The notes under the pieces are model-generated. The model saw nothing but the letters and a program-made list of their open reading frames with translations. It did no database searches and had not been told where the DNA came from. Shown piece after piece: positions 6,923-15,427 of a stretch of 32,068 bases of DNA. Each line of letters starts with the position of its first letter. Position 1 is the stretch's first letter. The position numbers were made by a program, and so were the translations under genes. This stretch comes from Flavobacteriaceae bacterium (lineage in GTDB: Bacteria > Bacteroidota > Bacteroidia > Flavobacteriales > Flavobacteriaceae): contig JAOZLL010000020.1 of the NCBI GenBank assembly GCA_029934835.1, forward strand, positions 1 to 32,068. The letters are read 5' to 3'.

Positions 6923-9691
6923 ATGAATTATTTTCTAAAAAGTCAATTATTTTTATTCATCTCTTTTTTTACTTTACTTACTTCTGCTCAAGAAATTCCA
7001 CCAATAGAACTTTACAAAACAGACGACTATTTTGCAGGAAACCAAAATTGGATGATTTCTCAGACTGCAGATAAACAGATTTATATAGCAAATAATGAAG
7101 GTTTGCTAGAATTTAATGGAGCAAGCTGGAAGCTATATCCTTCGCCGAACAACACGATAATTAGATCTGTTAATGTTGTTGATGATTTTATTTACACGGG
7201 ATGTTTTATGGAGTTTGGCTACTGGAAAAAAGATGAATATGGAAATTTTGAATATTTCTCACTATCAGAAAAACTAGATGAGAAAATGATTGAAGATGAA
7301 CAAATTTGGAATATCATTAGTATTGATAATTGGATATTATTCCAATCATTAAACCGAATTTATGTATACAATACAATAAACAATAAATTTTATATCATAA
7401 ATGCCAAAAATCAAATAAAAAAAATATATAAGCTAAAAAACACTATTTACTACTTTGAATCTAACCGAGGTATATTTCAAATAAAAGAAGGAAAACCAAT
7501 TCTCTTTATCAATAATGAGTATCTCAAAGGCATAGACATTATCAATATTTTTAATTATAAAAATCAATTATTACTCTTGTCCAGAAAAAATGGTTTCTAT
7601 TTCTATAAAGATAATAGAATTAAAAAATGGAATATTTCAGGAAATAGTTTAATAGATTCAACTGTCATATATAGTGCAATTCAACTAAATGATGCTAGTT
7701 TTATTCTAGGTACAATTTCCAATGGAATTATCCATTTATCAGAAAGTGGTACTATCTTATATCAAATAGATCAAAGTAACGGATTGAGCAATAATACGGT
7801 ACTATCATTGTTTGTAGATTACGATTATAATTTATGGTTAGGATTGGATAACGGAATTAATACAATAAATTTAAAATCTCCAATTACGCTATACAAAGAT
7901 TATAAAGGAGTAATTGGCACAGTATACTGTTCAACCGTTTATAATGACAACTTGTATTTAGGGTCAAATCAAGGTTTATTTTATAAAAAATTTAATTCAA
8001 CTGATGAATTTAAACTATATAAAGATACCAATGGACAAGTCTGGAGCTTAGATATTATTGATAATAAATTATTTTGCGGGCACCATTCGGGAACTTATAT
8101 AATCGATAATAATTCTGTCAAATTACTGGCATCTGAATATGGAACATGGAGTGTAAAAAAAATACCAAATAATCCTGACTTACTTTTACAAGGTACATAT
8201 GATGGTTTTTATGTATTAAAAAAAGAAAATAATAATTGGAAGATTAGAAATAAAATAAAAGGCTTTAATATCTCTACACGTTCTTTTGAATACACATCTG
8301 ATACTAATTTAATTGTTAATCATGAATATAAGGGACTTTATCATGTTACAATTGACAAAGAATATTCTAAGGTCACAAAAAGCTATTTAGATTCTACAAT
8401 AAATAAGGGTAAAAACTCTGGAATTATTGCCCACAAAAATAAGATTCTCTATGCTAATAAAGAAGGAATATTTGTTTATTCAAAAAAGGAGAAATCCTTT
8501 AAAAAAGAGAGAATACTCAGCAAATTAATCAATAATGAAAACTATATATCAGGAAAACTTGTCGTGGATAAAACTAATAATTTGTGGTTGTTTGCTAAAA
8601 GATATATATACCACATCACGCCAAATCAATTAAATGAAAAACCAAAAATTAACTCAATACCAATATCTAATATATTACGCAAAGGAAATATTGGTTTTGA
8701 AAATATCTCGCAGGTATCAGAACATGAATACTTAATTGGAAAATCAAACGGCTACATAAAACTTGATCTGTCAAAAATTCAAAATAAGGATTATTCAGTT
8801 AACTTGAGTAATGTATACTATAAAGCCCGTGAAAATATGATAAAGTATGTATCATTTGAAAAAGTTGAGATTTTAAAAAATAAACAAAATGATATTCATT
8901 TTAGTTATTGTGTCCCACAATATGATAAATATTTAGCTACTGAATACCAATATAAACTAGAAGGTTTAGATGATAGATGGAGTAATTTTTCAACAGAATC
9001 AAAGATCTTATTTAAAAATTTAAGATATAATGATTACAACTTTAAACTAAAAGCTCGAGTAGGTAATACTTTAACCAATACAACATCACTAAAGTTTAAG
9101 ATAGACAAGCCTTGGTACTTATCAAATCTTTTTTTTGTTATTTATTTTTTAACAACTATCGCACTTATTTTATTAATTCATAAAACACACAAATATTACT
9201 ATAATAAGCAATATAAACATAACTTATTAAAAAACAAACAGTTGATTACGAGCATTAAAAATGAAAAACTCAATCAAGATATTAAAAGTAGAAATAATGA
9301 ATTAGCTATATCAACAATGAGTTTAATAAAAAAAAATGAGGTGTTAAGTAAAATTAAACATGAATTAATAGGAACTGATAAAGAAAAAAATATATCAGTT
9401 ATTAAGCTCATAAACAAAAATTTAAACGACGAAAAAGATTGGGAATTTTTTGAAAAAGCATTTAATAATGCCGATAAAAATTTTATGCATAATATCAAAA
9501 AAGCTCATCCAAAATTAACACCAAATGACCTGAGGTTTTGTGCCTTTTTACGATTAAATATTACCTCTAAAGAATTGGCTCCATTACTAAATATATCCTA
9601 TAGAAGTGTCGAAATAAAAAGATACCGTTTAAGAAAAAAAATGAATTTATCTGCAAAAAATAGTTTAATAAGTCATATTTTAGAGTTTTAA
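6923..9691 (+). CDS. Membrane-anchored PUL regulator: beta-propeller, triple-Tyr domain, LuxR-type HTH
   Basis: The 922-residue product has an N-terminal signal sequence (about 1-22). A long periplasmic sensor follows (about 25-640) with repeats typical of two-component-regulator propellers, for example 'DYNLWLGLDNGINTI' near 300-315. A Y_Y_Y domain lies at about 670-720 ('YQYKLEGLDDRWSNF'), a transmembrane helix at about 733-753 and a charged coiled coil at about 765-815. The C-terminal LuxR-like helix-turn-helix (about 862-920) contains 'LTPNDLRFCAFLRLN' and 'NISYRSVEIKRYRLRKK'. No histidine kinase or receiver domain is present, so it should act as a one-component transmembrane transcription factor. 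It lies 285 bases upstream of the SusC-like gene in the same direction and is the only regulator in the locus. I infer that it senses glucan oligosaccharides in the periplasm. The 290 bases before it contain no other gene that I can support. Confidence 0.93.
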   Translation: MNYFLKSQLFLFISFFTLLTSAQEIPPIELYKTDDYFAGNQNWMISQTADKQIYIANNEGLLEFNGASWKLYPSPNNTIIRSVNVVDDFIYTGCFMEFGYWKKDEYGNFEYFSLSEKLDEKMIEDEQIWNIISIDNWILFQSLNRIYVYNTINNKFYIINAKNQIKKIYKLKNTIYYFESNRGIFQIKEGKPILFINNEYLKGIDIINIFNYKNQLLLLSRKNGFYFYKDNRIKKWNISGNSLIDSTVIYSAIQLNDASFILGTISNGIIHLSESGTILYQIDQSNGLSNNTVLSLFVDYDYNLWLGLDNGINTINLKSPITLYKDYKGVIGTVYCSTVYNDNLYLGSNQGLFYKKFNSTDEFKLYKDTNGQVWSLDIIDNKLFCGHHSGTYIIDNNSVKLLASEYGTWSVKKIPNNPDLLLQGTYDGFYVLKKENNNWKIRNKIKGFNISTRSFEYTSDTNLIVNHEYKGLYHVTIDKEYSKVTKSYLDSTINKGKNSGIIAHKNKILYANKEGIFVYSKKEKSFKKERILSKLINNENYISGKLVVDKTNNLWLFAKRYIYHITPNQLNEKPKINSIPISNILRKGNIGFENISQVSEHEYLIGKSNGYIKLDLSKIQNKDYSVNLSNVYYKARENMIKYVSFEKVEILKNKQNDIHFSYCVPQYDKYLATEYQYKLEGLDDRWSNFSTESKILFKNLRYNDYNFKLKARVGNTLTNTTSLKFKIDKPWYLSNLFFVIYFLTTIALILLIHKTHKYYYNKQYKHNLLKNKQLITSIKNEKLNQDIKSRNNELAISTMSLIKKNEVLSKIKHELIGTDKEKNISVIKLINKNLNDEKDWEFFEKAFNNADKNFMHNIKKAHPKLTPNDLRFCAFLRLNITSKELAPLLNISYRSVEIKRYRLRKKMNLSAKNSLISHILEF

Positions 9692-9831
9692 AACATACAA
9701 CAAAACAGATATTTACCACAACATTGACTTAACATTTCTTTTTTCTAAACCCTATTTCATAAATCAATTTCTTGAATAATAAAATTAAATAATTCCCAAA
9801 AGAGTCAGTAAAACAACGATCATACAAGATA

Positions 9832-9864
9832 TAATGTATACTATTTTATCTTAGATTAATGTAT
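9832..9864 (+). promoter_or_regulatory. Direct repeats upstream of the SusC-like gene, candidate operator
   Basis: Two copies of TAATGTAT lie at 9832-9839 and 9857-9864, 25 bases apart start to start, in the 285-base gap between the regulator and the SusC-like gene. Downstream at 9905-9912 is TAACTTTA, one mismatch from TAnnTTTG. The nearest TTTG (9873-9876) is about 28 bases upstream of it, too far for a normal promoter. This may be a binding site for the LuxR-type regulator, but AT-rich DNA gives such matches by chance. Confidence 0.25.
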
Positions 9865-9976
9865 GTATGTAATTTGCTGTAGCGATATATTACACTAGAG
9901 GTAGTAACTTTACAAAGCAGTAAAAATAATCATTAGCTGCAGACTCTGAATTAATTTAATCTTAAAAATAACTTAA

Positions 9977-12900
9977 ATGAGTTTAAAAATTTATTACAAG
10001 AAAAGTATACTGACAATTGCCTTATTGTTGTCATCGTATATTATGTTTTCCCAAACGATTACAGGAAATGTCAAAGCAAGCGAAGATAATATGCCTTTGC
10101 CTGGTGTTTCAGTTATCGAAAAAGGAACAACAAATGGAACGGAAACCGATTTTGATGGCAATTTCTCCATTGATGTTAATGAAAATGCAACTATAGTTTT
10201 TTCATATATTGGCATGATAACAAAAGAAGTTGTGACAACAGGCAATACAATTAATATCTCACTTGATTATGACAGTAATACCCTAGACGAAGTTGTTGTT
10301 GTAGGATATGGTACATTAAAGAAGAGTGATTTAGTAAGTTCTGTTGCAAAAGTAGATTTAAAAAACGCCCTTGTTTCACCAACATCCGATATTAACGAAA
10401 TGTTAAGAGGTCATATCGCTGGTTTAAAAGTAGATGTTGGAAGTGGATCTTTAAGACCAGGAGGTACTTCAGATATTCAGTTTCGTGGTAGAGGCTCTGT
10501 AGAAGGAAATGTAAATGGTATCTACGTAGTTGATGGTGTTGTTAGAGAAGGTGGAATAGATGACATAAATCCTGATGATATTAAATCAATAGAATTCTTA
10601 AAAGATGCTTCGGCACAAGCAATTTATGGATCTAGAGCTGTTAATGGTGTTGTTTTAATTACTACTAAAAGAGGTAAAAGTGACAAAATACAAGTTTCTT
10701 ATCATGGTTATACCACATTAAAAGATGTTACGAAGAATTTTGATGTATATAGTGGTGAAGAATTTGCACAATTAAGACGTGAAGCCTATAGAACTGCTGA
10801 TGCTAATGATGCTTATCCAAATGATACTGATATTTTTTCAGACGTTGAAATGCAATCAATAACAGATGCTAATTTTGTTAACTGGGATAACGAGTTACTT
10901 CAATCAGGCTTTGTAAATAGTCAATCTGTTGGGATTTCTGGTGGTACAGATTTAACTAAAGTTTATGCTAGTTTAAACTACTTTAATGAAGATGGAATGG
11001 TCCCAACATCTAACTTTACTAAAAAAAGTTTACGATTAAATATAGATCAAAAAGTTTCAGATAAAGTTTCTGTAGCATTTGATGCAAATCTTGTTAACTC
11101 TGATCTCGATAGAGCTGCAAATGTAAATGTAATTACCATGTCACCACTTGGTAGAGCCTATGATAATGAAGGTAATATCATGAGATATCCTAGTGGAGAA
11201 GAATTATCTGCAACAAATCCTTTATGGAATTTAAATGAATCAAACCATGATATACAAGGAAATGATTTTGTCGTCACTGTTATTCCAAGAGTACAACTAA
11301 CAAAAGATTTAAAATATGAATTTAAAGGATCCTTTGCTAGAAAAAACTCACAAGGTGGCCAATATCTTTCCTCTTTTAGCTCTGCTGGTGATAGCGATAA
11401 TGGTATTGCTAGACTAGACAACAAACAAAGAGAATCCTTTTTGATAGAAAATATTTTATCTTATGATAAACAAATCAATGATAATAATGGCATTAATATA
11501 ACGCTAGTTCAAGCCATTGATGAAAATAAATATTCAAGAACTTTTTCAGAGGGAAAAGGTTTTACCAATGAAGAATTAGGCTATGATGGTATTGCTAATG
11601 CAATAAACAGCTATTCAATTGATAGAGATAAATTTAAAACAAGAACTGCATCTTTTATGGGTAGGCTTCGTTATAATTTAATGGATAAGTATTTAGTAAC
11701 AGGTACTTTTAGAGCAGATGGTGCCTCTGTTAATGCTAATGATCACAAATGGACCAACAATCCTGCAGCAGCTTTTGCTTGGAAAGTACACAATGAAAGT
11801 TTTTTACAAAATATTGATGCTATAGACGAATTAAAGTTTAGGGTAAGTTATGGTTCATTGGCAAATGCACTTAAAACACCTTATACATCATTGTTTACAG
11901 CAGATGGGCAACATTATGTTTTTGATGGGGAATCTACAACTGGTTATTCACCATCTGACGTCTTACCAAATCCAAATCTAAAACATGAGACAGTTACTAC
12001 ATTTAATGTAGGTCTTGATTTTAATATTTTTAAAAATCTTTTAAAAGGTAGTGTAGAGTATTACAATTCAAATACAAAAGATTTATTACTTAAAAAAGGA
12101 GTTCCTTCAACTACTGGTTATGATTTCACCTACTTTAATGCTGGTAAAGTTGTCAATAAGGGATTCGAATTAGGTTTAACTGCTAAACTTTTAAATAAAG
12201 AAGACTTTAAATGGTCTATTTCGACCTCTTTGTCAAACAATAAAAATGAACTTGTTGAATTGTATGATGATGCAAATGGAGATCCTGTTTTAGAAGATAA
12301 TACCTATCATTATTATGTTGGAAACGCCATAAGTACCATAAGACATTATCAATTTGATGGAATATGGCAAGAAGGTGATGATTTTGAAAATGCACCTCAA
12401 GCAAATCCAGAATCTACCAATACACAAGTTGATCTTAGACCTGGTGATATTAGAATTAAAGATACCAACGGAGTTGATGATGAGGGAAATCCAACAGGAA
12501 TACCTGATGGAATAATCACGGAAGAAGATATGATATTTACGGATAGAAACCCAGATTGGTTTGGTTCATTCTCATCAACTATCTCTTATAAAGGAGTTAG
12601 CTTATACGCTGACTTTTATACCGTACAAGGAGCTACAAAATATAATACAGTATTAGCAGACTACAACTCTGGTGGTGCTTTAAGAGGTGCTATTAATGGT
12701 GTAAAAGTACCTTACTATACTCCAGAAAATCCTTCAACCACTTTCCCAAGACCCAATTCTGATGGCTTGCTCTATTTAGAGTCATTGGCAATTCAAGATG
12801 CTTCTTATATAAGATTAAGAACTTTACGTTTAGGATATGAGTTACCTGAATCTCTTATGTCTAAAATAAAAATTGATCGAATTAGTTTGTATATAACTGG

Positions 12901-13033
12901 AACTAATCTATTTACCAAAACTGATTTCTTAGGTTATAGCCCAGAGGTGAGCATTAGACAAGCTTATTCAAGTGCTGATAGCGGTTACCCAGATTCAAGA
13001 GGCTTTTCATTCGGTTTAAAAGTTAAATTATAA
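9977..13033 (+). CDS. SusC-like TonB-dependent outer-membrane glycan importer
   Basis: The 1018-residue product has a signal peptide ending near 'MFSQ' (residue 26), an N-terminal carboxypeptidase-D-like domain (about 27-97; 'ITGNVKASEDNMPLPGVSV'), a TonB-box region 'DEVVVVGYG' at 104-112, a plug domain with the SusC signature 'LKDASAQAIYGSRAVNG' and a 22-strand-type barrel ending in 'FSFGLKVKL'. SusC proteins form a TonB-powered channel capped by a SusD lipoprotein and import oligosaccharides across the outer membrane. The SusD-like gene follows after 19 bases. The first gene of the operon usually carries the regulated promoter, which should lie in the 285-base gap upstream. Confidence 0.97.
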   Translation: MSLKIYYKKSILTIALLLSSYIMFSQTITGNVKASEDNMPLPGVSVIEKGTTNGTETDFDGNFSIDVNENATIVFSYIGMITKEVVTTGNTINISLDYDSNTLDEVVVVGYGTLKKSDLVSSVAKVDLKNALVSPTSDINEMLRGHIAGLKVDVGSGSLRPGGTSDIQFRGRGSVEGNVNGIYVVDGVVREGGIDDINPDDIKSIEFLKDASAQAIYGSRAVNGVVLITTKRGKSDKIQVSYHGYTTLKDVTKNFDVYSGEEFAQLRREAYRTADANDAYPNDTDIFSDVEMQSITDANFVNWDNELLQSGFVNSQSVGISGGTDLTKVYASLNYFNEDGMVPTSNFTKKSLRLNIDQKVSDKVSVAFDANLVNSDLDRAANVNVITMSPLGRAYDNEGNIMRYPSGEELSATNPLWNLNESNHDIQGNDFVVTVIPRVQLTKDLKYEFKGSFARKNSQGGQYLSSFSSAGDSDNGIARLDNKQRESFLIENILSYDKQINDNNGINITLVQAIDENKYSRTFSEGKGFTNEELGYDGIANAINSYSIDRDKFKTRTASFMGRLRYNLMDKYLVTGTFRADGASVNANDHKWTNNPAAAFAWKVHNESFLQNIDAIDELKFRVSYGSLANALKTPYTSLFTADGQHYVFDGESTTGYSPSDVLPNPNLKHETVTTFNVGLDFNIFKNLLKGSVEYYNSNTKDLLLKKGVPSTTGYDFTYFNAGKVVNKGFELGLTAKLLNKEDFKWSISTSLSNNKNELVELYDDANGDPVLEDNTYHYYVGNAISTIRHYQFDGIWQEGDDFENAPQANPESTNTQVDLRPGDIRIKDTNGVDDEGNPTGIPDGIITEEDMIFTDRNPDWFGSFSSTISYKGVSLYADFYTVQGATKYNTVLADYNSGGALRGAINGVKVPYYTPENPSTTFPRPNSDGLLYLESLAIQDASYIRLRTLRLGYELPESLMSKIKIDRISLYITGTNLFTKTDFLGYSPEVSIRQAYSSADSGYPDSRGFSFGLKVKL

Positions 13034-13052
13034 TTATTAATATTCAAGTAAT

Positions 13053-14681
13053 ATGAAAACATTTAAAACAATACTAAAAATAAGTATGGCTATGATGGCT
13101 GTGTTATTATTCTCTATATCTTGTACAGATTATTTAGAGGAGCAGCCAAGTACATCTATTGATGCTGGATATATATACAATACTGAAGATGGTTTACAAT
13201 CTGGAGTAGTCAGCTTATATAAATTTTATCGTCAAAAATATGAATATGGATCCCAAGATTTTATAGCAGCAAATTTTTTACAATCAAGAAATGATTTAAA
13301 TCTTAGTAGAACAGGTTATTTAGGTTTAGTAGGTCGCTATCAAAGAGCTATAAGCCCTACAGATTACGGAACTAAATTAATGTCTTATTATATATGGGAT
13401 CATCACTATAAAATTGCTAGTAAAGCTACAGAAATCATCAACGCAGCCGAGGCTCTAGATGATATTGATGAAGAAGCCAAAAATGAAATCATTGCACAAG
13501 CTAAGTTTTTTAGAGCGGAATCTTATTTTACATTATATAGAATTTTTAATAATATATATGTAACTACTGAATCTGTGACTGTTGATAATGCTTTTGATGT
13601 AGTTGAAGATAAGTCATCAGAAGTAGAAATATTTGAATTATTAAACAGTGATTTAAGCTTTGCTATTGAACATTTACAATGGACATCTGAATTTGGAAGA
13701 CTTACCAAAGGAACTGCAAAACACGTAAAAGCAAAAGTTGCCATGTGGCAAGGAGATTGGGCAATTGCAAGATTAGAAGCTGAGTCTTTAATATCAGAAG
13801 GGCCTCACAGTCTTGAGAGTAGTACTGCAGCTGTTTTTGATGGCAACATGAATAATTCTGAACAATTATTTGTAGTACAATATGAAGAAGACGTTGCCGG
13901 TGGTGGTGGAAAAAGTATGATTAGTGCAAATTACTTAGTAAAACATTGGTATGCAGATGCTAGTGATGGTAGTACTACAGATTTTACACAAGAATATGGT
14001 GGAGCTGGTTTTGCACGTTTATTACCAAATCATTATTTATTAGATCTTTTAGCCGAGGATCCTAATGATACTAGAGATGATAATACATACTTTAGACTAA
14101 AATACTATTTTGATGCAGGACCTCGTACAGGAGAAGTAAATGACACGTACACACCTATAACTTACGACCCAATAACCGACACCTATATCTACAGTTCAAC
14201 TTATATTAAATTTTTAGAACGATTAAATCCTTCTTGTTTAAAATTTGCTCCAGAAGATAATGACGAAACTAGCTATTGGCAGATTAATAATATTATGATT
14301 TATCGTCTAGCTGAAACCTATTTAATTGCAGCTGAAGCAAATATGCGTCTTAATGGTTCTGGTTTAGATTTCTTAAACGCAGTTAGAACTAGAGCAGGTG
14401 CCGCTCCAGCAACCCTAATTGATGAAACAGCAATACTAGACGAACGTGCACGTGAGTTAGCCTTTGAAGGACAACGTTGGTTTACTATGAAAAGAATGGG
14501 ACAATCAGTAATCAATCACCAAATGAGAACTTATTCTGGTGATGGGCAATTTGTACCAGCATATTACAATGGAGTAAAAGATCCAAGAGTAAACTGGCAA
14601 GACCATTATATAAACTTCCCAATTCCTCAAATCAATTTGGATTTGATGGGATCTAGCTATCCCCAAAATGATGGGTATTAG
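13053..14681 (+). CDS. SusD/RagB-like surface glycan-binding lipoprotein
   Basis: This 542-residue lipoprotein has signal peptide and lipobox 'SISC' (Cys24). The mature N terminus 'CTDYLEEQPST' is acidic, as expected for surface export. The body contains a SusD-like N-terminal tetratricopeptide region and the C-terminal RagB/SusD signature: 'YRLAETYLIAAEANMRL' near 415-430, 'LNAVRTRAGAA' and 'DERARELAFEGQRWFTMKRMG' near 468-488. It binds the glycan and forms the lid of the SusC channel. Its stop codon abuts the next gene directly (TAG then ATG), suggesting translational coupling. Confidence 0.97.
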   Translation: MKTFKTILKISMAMMAVLLFSISCTDYLEEQPSTSIDAGYIYNTEDGLQSGVVSLYKFYRQKYEYGSQDFIAANFLQSRNDLNLSRTGYLGLVGRYQRAISPTDYGTKLMSYYIWDHHYKIASKATEIINAAEALDDIDEEAKNEIIAQAKFFRAESYFTLYRIFNNIYVTTESVTVDNAFDVVEDKSSEVEIFELLNSDLSFAIEHLQWTSEFGRLTKGTAKHVKAKVAMWQGDWAIARLEAESLISEGPHSLESSTAAVFDGNMNNSEQLFVVQYEEDVAGGGGKSMISANYLVKHWYADASDGSTTDFTQEYGGAGFARLLPNHYLLDLLAEDPNDTRDDNTYFRLKYYFDAGPRTGEVNDTYTPITYDPITDTYIYSSTYIKFLERLNPSCLKFAPEDNDETSYWQINNIMIYRLAETYLIAAEANMRLNGSGLDFLNAVRTRAGAAPATLIDETAILDERARELAFEGQRWFTMKRMGQSVINHQMRTYSGDGQFVPAYYNGVKDPRVNWQDHYINFPIPQINLDLMGSSYPQNDGY

Positions 14682-15350
14682 ATGATAAGCAATATGAGAA
14701 ATTTTCATAATTTCATCCTTGTTTTCGTTATATTTATTGCTTACAATTCTTTTTCTCAAGAATATGTAAATCATTGGAAAAAAAATATTGATGCATTTAA
14801 TACACTTAATGGAGATTCCCCCTTACAAGGGGGAATCCTCTTTACAGGGAGCTCATCCATACGTTTTTGGGAAAATCCAGCAAAAGATTTTAATAATCTC
14901 CAAATAATTAATCGAGGTTTTGGTGGTTCACAACTAATTGATTTAATCGAAAACTTTGATCAAATTATTTTACAATATCAGCCAAAGAAAATAGTTATTT
15001 ACTCCGGTGATAATGATGTGCAAATTGGAAAATCGGCTGAACTAGTTTACGGTGACTTTTGTACACTTTTTGGTATGATAAGAGCCAAACTTCCCAATAC
15101 ACAAGTCTATTACATCGCCATTAAACCCAGTTTAAACCGTTGGGGAAAAGTATTAGAAATGAAAAAAGCCAATACTATGATTAATGAATACCTCAACAAA
15201 CAATCAAAGGGCTTTTTTATAGACATTTTCTCACCAATGATTGGTAAAAATGGAAAACCTTGCAAAAAGTGGTTTGTAGAAGATGAACTACATCTGTCAA
15301 AAAAAGGGTACAAACTCTGGACTGAAATTTTAGAACCATATATTAAGTAG
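14682..15350 (+). CDS. SGNH/GDSL-family hydrolase, probable carbohydrate esterase
   Basis: The 222-residue exported protein has a hydrophobic segment (about 11-22) ending 'NSFSQ', cleaved near residue 26, with no lipobox. SGNH motifs are visible: block I 'FTGSSSIRFW' with nucleophile Ser58 (GSS replacing GDS, common in this subfamily), block III 'SGDNDV' (109-113) and block V 'DELH' with Asp201 and His204. Members remove acetyl or other acyl groups from sugars. The ATG at 14682 touches the SusD stop codon; a second ATG at 14694 is an alternative start. It occupies the place where a SusE/SGBP-type binding protein often sits. A strong hairpin lies inside its coding sequence (14814-14837). The exact ester is unknown. 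Confidence 0.88.
   Translation: MISNMRNFHNFILVFVIFIAYNSFSQEYVNHWKKNIDAFNTLNGDSPLQGGILFTGSSSIRFWENPAKDFNNLQIINRGFGGSQLIDLIENFDQIILQYQPKKIVIYSGDNDVQIGKSAELVYGDFCTLFGMIRAKLPNTQVYYIAIKPSLNRWGKVLEMKKANTMINEYLNKQSKGFFIDIFSPMIGKNGKPCKKWFVEDELHLSKKGYKLWTEILEPYIK
14814..14837 (+). repeat. Strong GC-rich inverted repeat inside the first SGNH hydrolase gene
   Basis: Perfect 11-base arms (GATTCCCCCTT and AAGGGGGAATC) surround a 2-base centre; as RNA this would be a 9-base stem with a 6-base loop. Runs of five C and five G stand out in this AT-rich sequence. The repeat sits 132 bases into the gene that follows susCD and encodes 'DSPLQGGI', which fits the protein family, so it is compatible with function. 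Only a short T run follows (CTCTTT), so it is not a classical terminator. Confidence 0.6.
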
Positions 15351-15365
15351 ATTATCTTAATAACT

Positions 15366-15402
15366 TAAATTTGCTTACTAATATACGTGTATAATCGTAT
15401 AT
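15366..15402 (+). promoter_or_regulatory. Possible internal promoter and dyad upstream of GH16
   Basis: In the 77-base gap before the GH16 gene, TAAATTTG (15366-15373) matches the -7 consensus TAnnTTTG. Directly downstream, where transcription would start, lies a perfect dyad ATATACG-(8)-CGTATAT (15381-15402). No clear TTTG -33 box is present. The arrangement resembles a promoter with an operator over its start site and could allow separate expression of GH16 and later genes. Confidence 0.3.
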
Positions 15403-15427
15403 ACATCCATTTTAAAAAGTACTAGAT

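Noticed and set aside
9873-9912. TTTG (9873) with TAACTTTA (9905) as the susC promoter
   Set aside because: The spacing of 28 bases is well beyond the 19-21 usual for Bacteroidota and the -7 has a mismatch; not listed as a promoter.
14505-14774. 89-codon - strand frame across the SusD/SGNH junction
   Set aside because: It spans the antisense of two well-supported coupled genes and shows no domain.
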